Shown here one piece after another: positions 1-7,098 of a DNA stretch of 10,966 nucleotides. The notes beneath the pieces are model-generated. The model was not told the origin of the DNA. It saw only the letters and a program-made list of their open reading frames with translations, and did no database searches. This stretch comes from an uncultured Alphaproteobacteria bacterium. Lineage in GTDB: Bacteria > Pseudomonadota > Alphaproteobacteria > Puniceispirillales > Puniceispirillaceae. A program made the translations under genes and the position numbers. The DNA lies in the NCBI GenBank assembly GCA_913031555.1, contig CAJWDO010000035.1, positions 1-10,966 on the forward strand, given 5' to 3'. Within the stretch, counting starts at the first letter, position 1; each line of letters opens with the position of its first letter.

Positions 1-1102
1 TCAGCCTGTTCAACGGTAGGCCACGGTGATGGTGCCCATATGTCAGTAGGGCCGGCAGAAAGGCGTCGAGTCCCGGAAACCCGGGCTGTGCCTTCCAGAT
101 GCCACCATCCTTGCAGGAGACCGGCCGGTGAATGTGGTCGGTGGCGACAGTATTAATGTCACCACGCGAAATGCCGCGCCACAGCGCCTCTCGGTCCTCA
201 GGCGCGCGAAGCGGAGGGTTGACCTTGCCGATTTCGGCAACCGGGCTGTTCGTGTCATGGGTCAGGTAATGAAGACAGGTTTCGATACAGACATCCGATC
301 CGGCTTCTCGCTGGCGCAATGCGGCATCGAGAGCCTCACCGGAGGAAGTGTGAACGGCATGCACCGGGGTGTTTGTGATGCGCGCGAAATAAGTTGCGCG
401 TGACAGGGCGTCAGCTTCGACAAAGGGTGGCCGCGTGGCGTTCCATGTCGCAAGCCCATCCTTGCCATCCGGATCGGCTGCGGTCACGCGGTCGCGCAGA
501 ACCCACGCAACCTCGATATTCTCGGGGTGAGGGCATAGCAGGCCGTTATGCGCGGCCAGAACCTCAAGCATGCGGAACATGAACCCGTCATCCGTGCCGG
601 GAAGCCCGAGCCGCGCCCCTTCATTGCCGCGGATGTTCATGAAGAGCTTGGCACTTGGCGCGCCGCGACGGATCAGTTCGGGAAGTTCAGCGAGGTGGTC
701 TTCGGTTGCGATGACGAAATGGAAGCCGAAATCGACCCTCGCGCCAGCCTCGGCAATCTGGCAAAGTTCATCAAATACAGGCAGATAAGGATCTGCGCTC
801 ATCACATAGGAGATGAAAGTTGTAACACCGCCAATGGCCGCCGCCGCGGTTTCACTTTTTGCATCCTCAGGCGCACGTGGGCGGGCGATGTCCATGCCGT
901 GGCCAAGATGGATATGGGCATCCACCGCGCCCGGCAGGATCGTCAGGCCGGTCACATCGACATTCTCCCCCGCGTCACCTGCACCGGCAGCGGCAATGGA
1001 GCTGATCCTGCCATCCGTGATCAGGATATCGCATTGCTGGAGACCGGCACCCGGCAGGAAGGCAACGCCACCCCGAAGGGCAAGATCCGCTAGATGAGAC
1101 AT
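1..1102 (-). CDS. Dihydropyrimidinase/hydantoinase-type amidohydrolase (3' end outside window)
   Basis: A metal-dependent cyclic amidohydrolase that should open a cyclic amide, imide or ureide ring in the cytoplasm. The visible 367 residues start with a beta-sandwich segment (LALRGG, DILITDGRI), then the metal motif AHIH (H63, H65), a candidate carboxylated lysine K152 in SAKLFMN, H192 in CPHPENIEV, H251 in PVHAVHTSSG, and the catalytic Asp D322 in ATDHIHRP. All hydantoinase/dihydroorotase metal and acid-base positions are therefore filled. The reading frame is open to the left edge; about 90-110 C-terminal residues are presumably missing. The ATG at 1102-1100 is preceded by AGGGAG and AGGA. 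The gene diverges from the lyase at 1290. It differs clearly from the hydantoinase at 2245-3690 (SAKLFMN against SFKVFM, TDHIH against SDHAP), so it probably has another substrate. Dihydroorotase or allantoinase activity is less likely given the neighbours. Confidence 0.85.
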   Translation of the reverse strand, partial: MSHLADLALRGGVAFLPGAGLQQCDILITDGRISSIAAAGAGDAGENVDVTGLTILPGAVDAHIHLGHGMDIARPRAPEDAKSETAAAAIGGVTTFISYVMSADPYLPVFDELCQIAEAGARVDFGFHFVIATEDHLAELPELIRRGAPSAKLFMNIRGNEGARLGLPGTDDGFMFRMLEVLAAHNGLLCPHPENIEVAWVLRDRVTAADPDGKDGLATWNATRPPFVEADALSRATYFARITNTPVHAVHTSSGEALDAALRQREAGSDVCIETCLHYLTHDTNSPVAEIGKVNPPLRAPEDREALWRGISRGDINTVATDHIHRPVSCKDGGIWKAQPGFPGLDAFLPALLTYGHHHRGLPLNRL

Positions 1103-1132
1103 TCCTGAACTCCCTGTATAAGGTAATCAACA

Positions 1133-1146
1133 TGAACCCTTGTTCA
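1133..1146. promoter_or_regulatory. Inverted repeat in divergent intergenic region (possible operator)
   Basis: TGAAC and GTTCA form perfect 5-base arms around CCTT, about 30 bases upstream of the amidohydrolase start and midway in the 187-base gap shared with the lyase at 1290. The position suits an operator or a dimeric regulator site. Short arms like these occur by chance, and no regulator gene is in the window. Confidence 0.2.
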
Positions 1147-1230
1147 GCGCCAGATCAACCCATTACCGTCATCCGGTCAGTGGAAGCTTGGCATGAGATC
1201 GGGGATAGCGCGAGATTCCGTTGGAATTGT

Positions 1231-1260
1231 TTGACAGCACCCGGTGTCCCGGCGGACAAA
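1231..1260 (+). promoter_or_regulatory. Possible promoter of the 1290 lyase
   Basis: A perfect -35 box TTGACA (1231-1236) is followed after 18 bases by GACAAA (1255-1260), which matches the -10 consensus at only 3 of 6 positions. Transcription would start near 1267 and give a leader of about 20 bases carrying the AGGAG at 1274-1278. This argues against the in-frame ATG codons at 1221 and 1260 as starts, because they would lie upstream of the transcript. Confidence 0.3.
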
Positions 1261-1289
1261 TGTTCACCGTTACAGGAGACTCATTGTTG

Positions 1290-2168
1290 ATGGAAACCCT
1301 TGCTGATCGCCGACGGACGTTTCGTGAAAAGATGGATCGTCGCGAGGCCATGATCATCCCCGGGGCGGGAAACGCGCTGACCGCAAGGGTGATCGCCGAC
1401 CAGCAGTTCGACGCCGTCTACGTCACAGGTGCCGGTATTGCGAACACCTATCTTGGGGCGCCCGACATCGGCCTTGTCACCCTGACCGAACTTGCCGGCA
1501 CGGTGTCTGCCATCTCCGAAATTTGCCATCTGCCGCTTGTTGTCGATATTGATACCGGCTTTGGTAACGCCATCAATACGCGGCGCACCGTTCGCCTGAT
1601 TGAACGTGCCGGTGCTTGTGCCATGCAACTGGAGGATCAGGTTTTTCCGAAGAAATGCGGACACTTCTCTGGCAAGGCTGTTATTCCGGTTGAGGAAGCG
1701 GTGTCGAAGATAAAGGCTGCGGTGGATGCCCGCGAGGATGCGAATACGATGATCATCGCCCGCACCGATGCCCGTGCCATTGACGGGATCGAGGCTGCGC
1801 TTGACCGGGCGGAGGCGTTTGTCGAGGCCGGTGCCGACATGATTTTTGTCGAGGCGCCGCGGTCTGAAGATGAAATGCGAATGATCACCCGGCGTCTGGA
1901 TGTCCCACAGGTTGCCAATATGGTCGTTGGTGGCAAGACACCGCTGACTTCGCAATCACGGCTTGCCGAGCTTGGTTTCTCGCTTGTTCTGTATGCCAAC
2001 ACGCCCTTGCAGGCGGCGATGCGCGCGATGAGCGAGGTTCTTGGGGTCCTGAAGGCGGATGGCGATGTTTCGGCCGTGATCGACAGACTGGCTGATTTTG
2101 AGGAACGCCAGAGGCTTGTCGACAAGGACAGCTATGATGGTCTTGAAGATCGGTACCGCGTGGACTGA
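1290..2168 (+). CDS. Isocitrate lyase/PEP mutase superfamily C-C lyase
   Basis: A 292-residue (alpha/beta)8-barrel enzyme of the ICL/PEPM superfamily. Members with KKCGH cleave 2-hydroxy acids such as 2-methylisocitrate, dimethylmalate or oxaloacetate by retro-aldol or decarboxylation chemistry, usually with Mg2+. Visible motifs are VDIDTGFGN (85-93, metal-binding D86 and D88), QLEDQ (114-118) and KKCGH (121-125), in which C123 is the general acid/base. Presence of this cysteine favours a true lyase over a PEP mutase or phosphonate enzyme. The length is normal for the short bacterial members. The ATG at 1290 was chosen because AGGAG lies 11 bases upstream and the protein begins like its homologues; TTG at 1284 or 1287 is possible. 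It stands alone between divergent and convergent neighbours and is paralogous to 9950-10822. Substrate unassigned; 2-methylisocitrate lyase or oxaloacetate decarboxylase are the usual database labels for such proteins. Confidence 0.88.
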   Translation: METLADRRRTFREKMDRREAMIIPGAGNALTARVIADQQFDAVYVTGAGIANTYLGAPDIGLVTLTELAGTVSAISEICHLPLVVDIDTGFGNAINTRRTVRLIERAGACAMQLEDQVFPKKCGHFSGKAVIPVEEAVSKIKAAVDAREDANTMIIARTDARAIDGIEAALDRAEAFVEAGADMIFVEAPRSEDEMRMITRRLDVPQVANMVVGGKTPLTSQSRLAELGFSLVLYANTPLQAAMRAMSEVLGVLKADGDVSAVIDRLADFEERQRLVDKDSYDGLEDRYRVD

Positions 2169-2244
2169 AACCGGACAACCGAACGGAGTGTCGGTGTCGA
2201 AAGCACCGTTGGTGTGCAGGTCAGGCCGGCGCGGGGCGTCACTA

Positions 2245-3690
2245 TCAAAGTTTTGCGTTGAAATTCTGCGCCGGATCGAACTCAGGTACCTGTTGACCGG
2301 CACGGCCGGTGAGATCGACAGGCGCCCGTTTCACGAACCGCCCCGAGCCGGGCTTCGCCAGCAATTCCTCATTTTCCACTATGCGTCTGCCACGCCCCAG
2401 AACGGTTTTCGGCCAGCCTGTGACCTTCATGCCGGCAAAAGGGTTGTAATCCATGGCATCATGCATCTCGCCGGCGATCCGCGTCTCGTTCGGGTCCCAG
2501 ATGGCGATGTCGGCATCGGCGCCGATGGCAAGCGTTCCCTTTGTGGGCAGCATGCCATAAATGCGGGCGGCGTTTGTCGAGGACAGGGCGACAAACTGGT
2601 TCAGGCTGATCCGCCCCTTCACAACGCCCTCGGAAAACAGCAACGGCAATCTCATCTCGATGCCGGGCATGCCATTGGCGATCTGCCTGAAATTGATGTC
2701 GCGCCCGGCATTGAACTTGCCCGTATCATCATAGCGATAGGGGGCGTGATCCGAAGAAACAAGCGACAGCGTTCCCGCCTGTACATGTTGCCAGAGAACA
2801 TCCTGGGTGGCGGCGTCGCGAAGCGGCGGCGAGCAGATGAATTTCGCCCCCTCCATGCCCGGTTTGTCCAGATCATCACGCGTGAGGAACAGATATTGTG
2901 GACAGGTTTCGGCCCATACCTGGCCGCCATTGGCGCGCGCCCTGGCGACGATTTCAGCACCCCCCGGCGTTGATACATGAACGATGAACAGCGGTGCCTG
3001 CGCCAACCGCGCCAGCGACACCGCACGGTTGATGGCCTCTTCCTCGGCAATGCCGGGGCGTGACGGCGCATGATAACGTGGCTCCAGATTGCCACCATCG
3101 ACCATCCGGCGGCCCATCCAGTCCAGCATGTCATGGTTTTCGGCATGCACCATCGTCAACCCGCCATGCCGGCCGGCCACCGAAAGGATATCAAGGAACT
3201 GAGAGTCAGAAACGCGGGTGGCGTAGGTCATGAAGACCTTGAATGACGTGATACCTCGGGCAAAGACGTCGGGAAGCTCTTCCAGAACCTCGGCTGTCGG
3301 GTCCGTGACTATAAGGTGGTATGACCAGTCGAGAACCGATTTGGGTGTTGCGCGACCATCATAGGTATGGATCGTATCGGCAAGGCTCTGGCCGGTTTTC
3401 TGGGCCGCGAAAGGCACGAAACAGGAATTGCCGCCGAACGCCGCGGATATCGAACCGGATTCGTAATCATCCGATGTCATGACGCCCATGCCGCTTTCCT
3501 GCGCGATATGACAATGCGCCTCGATGCCGCCTGGCATGACGATGTGCCCGGTGGCATCAATCAAGTCATCCGCGCCGGTGATGTCCTCGGCGATGGTGAC
3601 GATACGACCGTCGCGTATACCGATATCGGCATGAAAGGTTTCGGTCGCGGTGGCGATCAGGCCGCCACGGATTGCCATATCATGTCGCAT
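2245..3690 (-). CDS. hydA: D-hydantoinase / dihydropyrimidinase
   Basis: A binuclear-metal amidohydrolase that hydrolyses the ring of 5-substituted hydantoins, dihydropyrimidines or cyclic imides, giving N-carbamoyl amino acids or half-amides. The 481 residues match the usual D-hydantoinase length of about 460-490. In order are MAIRGG near the N terminus, the metal motif HCH (H59, H61), the carboxylated lysine K151 in SFKVFM, Y156 just after it, H182 in MVHAEN, H238 in IVHVST, D314 in SSDHAPY, and a C-terminal beta-sandwich return (GADADIAIWDP). The ATG at 3690 sits 5 bases after AAGGGG and gives the N terminus MRHDMAIRGG typical of the family. A GTG at 3696 would overlap the upstream stop codon by 4 bases. 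It is the last gene of a minus-strand operon, directly after the N-carbamoyl hydrolase, which would take its product. Exact substrate is not readable. Confidence 0.93.
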   Translation of the reverse strand: MRHDMAIRGGLIATATETFHADIGIRDGRIVTIAEDITGADDLIDATGHIVMPGGIEAHCHIAQESGMGVMTSDDYESGSISAAFGGNSCFVPFAAQKTGQSLADTIHTYDGRATPKSVLDWSYHLIVTDPTAEVLEELPDVFARGITSFKVFMTYATRVSDSQFLDILSVAGRHGGLTMVHAENHDMLDWMGRRMVDGGNLEPRYHAPSRPGIAEEEAINRAVSLARLAQAPLFIVHVSTPGGAEIVARARANGGQVWAETCPQYLFLTRDDLDKPGMEGAKFICSPPLRDAATQDVLWQHVQAGTLSLVSSDHAPYRYDDTGKFNAGRDINFRQIANGMPGIEMRLPLLFSEGVVKGRISLNQFVALSSTNAARIYGMLPTKGTLAIGADADIAIWDPNETRIAGEMHDAMDYNPFAGMKVTGWPKTVLGRGRRIVENEELLAKPGSGRFVKRAPVDLTGRAGQQVPEFDPAQNFNAKL

Positions 3691-3692
3691 GA

Positions 3693-4634
3693 TCACCCCT
3701 TTGTGCCATCAGGATAGATTACACCGGTCTGAGAGTTGATCCGGCCATAATGTTCGACCCGCCGGTGACGTTTGAAATCAAACACCGTCGCCTTGCCAAA
3801 TTTTGTCGCGTCCATATCGCAGTTATGAACCAGAAGCTCATCCCCGAGGGTTTTGGCCTTCTGCACGATAACCCCGTCAGGTGACACGATCACGCTGCCG
3901 CCATTCAGCGGGTGCCCATCCTCGTCGCCGGCCTTGGCCACAGCCACCACCCAGGTGGAATTCTGATAGGCGCCGGCCTGCACCGACAGATCAGAATGGA
4001 ATTCGCGAAGCTCGGCGCTTTCATTGGCATTTTGCGAATTGCCAGAGGGCGTGTTGTAGCCAAGCATGGTCAACTCGACGCCCTGTAGGCCCATCTCGCG
4101 ATAGGCCTCGGGCCAGCGGCGGTCATTGCAGATCAGCATGCCCATCCATGAATCCATGTTGCGAAACACGGGGAAACCCAGATCGCCGGGCAGGAAATAG
4201 CGTTTCTCGAGATGCTGAAAGCTGCGCTCAGGGTCGAATTCATCATGGCCGGGCAAATGGATTTTGCGATATTTGCCAACAATACGGGCTTCGGTATCGG
4301 TCAGGATCTGGGTGTTGAAATGCTGCCCGTCCGGCGTCAGTTCCGCATAGCCAAGCGATATCGCAATGCCGTAATCACGCGCCCGATCGAACAAAAGCGA
4401 AGTCGCCGCGTTCGGCATTTCAGCCTCGAACCAGCTGTCGACCTCGGCCTGATCCTCAAAATACCAGCGCGGAAAAAAGGTGGTAAGACACAGTTCGGGA
4501 AAGATGACGAGTTTGCATCCGGCGCTGTTGGCTTCATCCAGCAGGGCTATCATCCGTGAGACAACCGCCTCGCGCGTGTCCGCGCGTTGGATCGGTCCCA
4601 TCTGGGCGGCGCCTATGACAATTTCTCGCATCAC
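3693..4634 (-). CDS. hyuC: N-carbamoyl-D-amino-acid hydrolase (nitrilase superfamily)
   Basis: A carbon-nitrogen hydrolase that removes the carbamoyl group from N-carbamoyl-D-amino acids, releasing the free acid, CO2 and ammonia. The 313-residue protein carries the Glu-Lys-Cys triad: E47 in FPEL, K124 in GKYRKIHLPGH and C169 in ICNDRRWPEA. Long stretches recall the Agrobacterium D-carbamoylase: LTTFFPRW, GKYRKIHLPGH, FQHLEKRYF, PGDLGFPV, CNDRRWPEA, GYNTP, QAGAYQN and FKRHRRVEHYG. This is much closer than a generic nitrilase or an N-carbamoylputrescine amidase. The start ATG at 4634 follows AAAGGA with 7 bases spacing; a second ATG lies directly after it. The stop codon abuts or overlaps the hydantoinase start, implying translational coupling, and the upstream PrpD gene ends 47 bases away. 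D stereospecificity is inferred from similarity. A half-amidase role on imide-derived half-amides is the main alternative. Confidence 0.92.
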   Translation of the reverse strand: MMREIVIGAAQMGPIQRADTREAVVSRMIALLDEANSAGCKLVIFPELCLTTFFPRWYFEDQAEVDSWFEAEMPNAATSLLFDRARDYGIAISLGYAELTPDGQHFNTQILTDTEARIVGKYRKIHLPGHDEFDPERSFQHLEKRYFLPGDLGFPVFRNMDSWMGMLICNDRRWPEAYREMGLQGVELTMLGYNTPSGNSQNANESAELREFHSDLSVQAGAYQNSTWVVAVAKAGDEDGHPLNGGSVIVSPDGVIVQKAKTLGDELLVHNCDMDATKFGKATVFDFKRHRRVEHYGRINSQTGVIYPDGTKG

Positions 4635-4681
4635 TCAATTCCTTTCAGGGATAGAGACTGTAATTGGCTTGTTACTGGTGG

Positions 4682-6049
4682 TTATTTACTGTCTTTCGGC
4701 GCGGTTGCCATGGCTGCAAACAGCGTATCAACGGACGGGGCGGCATCGAGATCATTCACCATATCCCAGATTTGGGCTGCGTTCTCCTCGTGCCAGAGGC
4801 GCGTCGTCAGGGACATGTATTTGCCCTGAATCTCCTGAGGTGGGTAGGGGGCCGACCAGTCACCGCGATTGGTTTCGGTTGATGCCTGCCATGTTTTGCC
4901 GGATTTCAATGTGATGGTAACACGGGCCGGACGCTTGTCGGGAAGACAGCCCGTCATCGCCGGATCTTCGACAAGTTTCACATGTTTTGCCAAATCAAGT
5001 ATGACCGGGTTGGTGACGTTTGTCATGGTAAAGCTGTCAACTGCTGTGGATCGGTTCACCAGCGTGGTGGCAATGGCGAATGGTACGGAAAATTTGCCTG
5101 CCAGCACATTCTGCGGCGCCGGATCGTCAAGCTCGACAGCCAGTGAATAGGTCTCGACCAGAACGCTGTCTATGGTTTCAGGGTCGAGGGGGCCATGCGT
5201 TTCCTGAATGATAGCCAGCGCATCGAGAGCCGCATGATTGTAGCGGCAGCAGGAATGCATCTTGAAGTAATTACGACTGACTTCCCACCGGGTGCCAAGG
5301 TCCTTTGCGAAGGCGGTGTCATCAAAGACATCCGACACAACATGTCCGAATACCTGTGACACGCCGTCCACATCACCTGTGAAGCCGGCCGAAACCATGT
5401 CGCCGGCGAGGACACCCATCTGGCCGGAAACGCCGGCGAAGATGTTTCGCACGGTGCCACCTTCCAGCATTGTGCGCCGGGATGTGGACAGCCCGAGACT
5501 GGCCGACATACTGATGACATGCCGCATCTGGTCCTTTGTTGCGCCGAGGATACGGGCAACCGCGGTCGCCGCGCAGATCGCGCCCCAGGTGCCGTGCGGA
5601 TGCATCGACGGGCGAAGCTGGGTGGAGATTCCCACACGCGCGCCAACATCATAGCCAATGGCGATGGCGGCCAGCAATTCGCGCCCGGTGATCTGCCGTC
5701 CTGCGGCAGATGCCAGCGCGGCCGGCACCGTATGCATGCCGGGATGTCCCTTACAGAACTGGTTGCCTTCATCCATTTCCAGCGTTGTACCGGCGGTGCC
5801 GTTCAAAAGCGCCGCCATACCGGCTGAGCGTGTCAGCGAAGTCCCTATGACAAGGGCCGGTCCGTCACCGGTCTGTCTTCTGGTGAGTTCTGCCACGTCT
5901 GGTTCGGCGGCGCCGCCGACGATGGCGCCTATGCAATCGGCCAGAATCAGCGCCGCGCGTTCAATGACATCCGCAGGCAGGTCCGAGGGTTTTGTGGTAG
6001 CCGCGAAATTCGCCACCCGATCGAGAGTGTCATTGTCTTCACCTGCCAT
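4682..6049 (-). CDS. MmgE/PrpD family protein
   Basis: A member of the family holding 2-methylcitrate dehydratase (PrpD), cis-aconitate decarboxylase and iminodisuccinate epimerase. These enzymes dehydrate, decarboxylate or epimerise di- and tricarboxylic acids without an iron-sulfur cluster. Family signs over 455 residues are LADCIGAIVGG (36-46), EMDEGNQFCKGHPG (91-104, candidate catalytic D93 and H102), HPHGTWGAICAA (150-161), GGTVRNIFAG (197-206), YFKMHSCCRYNHA (261-273, with K263) and AGKFSVPFAIA. The ATG at 6049 gives a normal-length N terminus; an in-frame TTG at 6070 could add 7 residues, and neither has a strong ribosome site. It heads the operon with the N-carbamoyl hydrolase and D-hydantoinase. 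It may epimerise or dehydrate an acid produced from the opened ring, but the substrate is unknown. No methylcitrate synthase is nearby, so a standard propionate role is doubtful. Confidence 0.88.
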   Translation of the reverse strand: MAGEDNDTLDRVANFAATTKPSDLPADVIERAALILADCIGAIVGGAAEPDVAELTRRQTGDGPALVIGTSLTRSAGMAALLNGTAGTTLEMDEGNQFCKGHPGMHTVPAALASAAGRQITGRELLAAIAIGYDVGARVGISTQLRPSMHPHGTWGAICAATAVARILGATKDQMRHVISMSASLGLSTSRRTMLEGGTVRNIFAGVSGQMGVLAGDMVSAGFTGDVDGVSQVFGHVVSDVFDDTAFAKDLGTRWEVSRNYFKMHSCCRYNHAALDALAIIQETHGPLDPETIDSVLVETYSLAVELDDPAPQNVLAGKFSVPFAIATTLVNRSTAVDSFTMTNVTNPVILDLAKHVKLVEDPAMTGCLPDKRPARVTITLKSGKTWQASTETNRGDWSAPYPPQEIQGKYMSLTTRLWHEENAAQIWDMVNDLDAAPSVDTLFAAMATAPKDSK

Positions 6050-6142
6050 AAACCCAAACCCGTTCTGCAAGACCCGTTTCGCAAAGCTATCCGATGGTAG
6101 GCGTTGGCAGCTTATGCCTGCAAGCTATTCCGGCCCGAAAGC

Positions 6143-6175
6143 TGATCCGATCTGAGAGTTGATCCATCTGAGGGT
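6143..6175 (+). repeat. Tandem direct repeat upstream of divergent genes
   Basis: Two adjacent copies of about 16 bases: TGATCCGATCTGAGAGT and TGATCCATCTGAGGGT, differing by one inserted base and one substitution. They lie between the divergent prpD and racemase-like genes. A 15-base stretch, TCTGAGAGTTGATCC, that spans the copies (6151-6165) also occurs at 3728-3742 inside the carbamoylase gene. This could be an operator, or chance. Confidence 0.4.
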
Positions 6176-6241
6176 GGGCCGGCAGTTACAACGGCTCTAT
6201 TGACAAGGGGACGCGCCGGTGGGTTTCTGGTGAGACTTATC

Positions 6242-6273
6242 TGACGACCCAAGCCTTTTTGACGCTCCAAGCC
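6242..6273 (+). repeat. Direct repeat pair just before the racemase-like gene
   Basis: TGACGACCCAAGCC (6242-6255) and TGACGCTCCAAGCC (6260-6273) match at 12 of 14 positions and are spaced 18 bases apart. The second copy ends right at the GAGG ribosome site, so a protein bound there could hinder transcription or translation of the downstream gene. Confidence 0.4.
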
Positions 6274-6286
6274 GAGGATGCCAATT

Positions 6287-7051
6287 ATGAAAGACGTTCT
6301 GGTAATTGTTCCGTTCCCGATGTCGGAGGAAAATCTTGCGGCCCGCCAGTCGCAGCTGCGGGCGGTTGAACTGAGTGAACAACTGAATTTCACCTTCCGC
6401 TCAACCAGGGCGGCGCCAAGGAACTATGTAAGCCAGGCCGATATGGTGCTTGCCGATGTCGGCATCCTCGAGGTGGGCCAGTCGGCGCAGGAGGAGGGGT
6501 TTGCCGCCGTCTGTATCGATACGATGAGTGATTCCGGCGTTGCCGCGCTGCGCTCGGTCCTCGACATTCCGGTGATCGGACCGGGTCGTGCCTCTATGCT
6601 GACGGCGATGATGCTTGGCAGCCGGTTTTCGGTGATCACCATGTGGAAACACTGGTTCCATCTTTACGAGAAGACGATTACCGACCTTGGGATCGAACGA
6701 CATCTTGCCTCGATCCGGTCGATCGACGTGGCACCCGACAATCAGGCACTGCTTGGTGGCAAGGAAGATGACATTTTTCCGCTGTTGCTGGAGGCCGCGA
6801 CCAAGGCAATTTCGGAAGATGGCGCCGAGGTGATCCTCCTCGGGTCAACCACGATGCATCAGGCGCATGCCTATCTGTTGGACAATCTGGATGTGCCGGT
6901 GATCAACCCCGGTCCGCTGACCTACAAGCTTGTCGAGGCAATGCTGGGGCTTGGGCTAGCGCACAGCCGTGCGGCCTATCCGGCATCACCCGTACCGCGA
7001 ACCGAGATGATTGCCGCGATGATGGCGGCTGCCGGGACTTTCGACCACTGA
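6287..7051 (+). CDS. Asp/Glu/hydantoin racemase-like protein without catalytic cysteines
   Basis: This 254-residue protein has the two-domain layout of the Asp/Glu racemase superfamily, which includes hydantoin racemase, maleate isomerase and arylmalonate decarboxylase. The N-terminal active-site loop reads CIDTMSDSG and the C-terminal one LLGSTTMH. Hydantoin racemases normally have a cysteine in each loop (about ACxxDPG and LGC); here the aligned positions are threonine and serine (T79 and S187 in this numbering), with one cysteine three residues before the first. The start ATG at 6287 is 9 bases after GAGG; the ATG at 6278 touches GAGG and is less likely. The gene is alone on the plus strand, divergent from the hydantoinase operon, so hydantoin or carbamoyl-amino-acid racemisation is the obvious guess. 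The missing cysteines make two-base racemisation doubtful; an isomerase, decarboxylase or binding role fits as well. Confidence 0.75.
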   Translation: MKDVLVIVPFPMSEENLAARQSQLRAVELSEQLNFTFRSTRAAPRNYVSQADMVLADVGILEVGQSAQEEGFAAVCIDTMSDSGVAALRSVLDIPVIGPGRASMLTAMMLGSRFSVITMWKHWFHLYEKTITDLGIERHLASIRSIDVAPDNQALLGGKEDDIFPLLLEAATKAISEDGAEVILLGSTTMHQAHAYLLDNLDVPVINPGPLTYKLVEAMLGLGLAHSRAAYPASPVPRTEMIAAMMAAAGTFDH

Positions 7052-7098
7052 CGCCTCTCGTCACTGACGCCATTCGCCGGGGCAGTGCTGTCACCTCT

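Larger units (their letters stand above)
6050..6286. promoter_or_regulatory. Divergent regulatory region with two direct-repeat pairs
   Basis: This 237-base gap separates the minus-strand prpD-carbamoylase-hydantoinase operon from the plus-strand racemase-like gene and must hold both promoters. Near 6143-6159 and 6160-6175 the unit TGATCC(G)ATCTGAG is repeated back to back. At 6242-6255 and 6260-6273 a second pair, TGACGACCCAAGCC and TGACGCTCCAAGCC, repeats with 18-base spacing just before the ribosome site. A perfect plus-strand -35 box TTGACA is at 6200-6205, but I see no good -10 at the right distance. The repeats could be operator sites; no regulator gene is in view. Confidence 0.35.

Noticed and set aside
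548..1093. Open frame of 181 codons on the plus strand
   Set aside because: Antisense to the partial amidohydrolase, whose metal ligands are all present in the minus-strand frame.
1281..1955. Open frame of 224 codons on the minus strand
   Set aside because: Antisense to the 1290 lyase, which carries all superfamily motifs.
1290..2168. PEP mutase or carboxyphosphonoenolpyruvate mutase (phosphonate metabolism)
   Set aside because: The KKCGH cysteine marks the lyase branch, and no phosphonate genes such as a phosphonopyruvate decarboxylase are nearby.
2169..2244. Possible terminator between the convergent lyase and hydantoinase genes
   Set aside because: CGGTG (2192-2196) and CACCG (2204-2208) can form a short hairpin, but the stem is only 5-6 pairs and no T-run follows on either side.
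2098..2973. Open frame of 291 codons on the plus strand
   Set aside because: It is antisense to the D-hydantoinase and also overlaps the end of the lyase gene; no family motif is visible.
7046..7071. CACTGACGCC repeated twice around the end of the racemase-like gene
   Set aside because: Only 10 bases long and partly coding; in the 47-base convergent gap I see no terminator stem or other feature to support a function.
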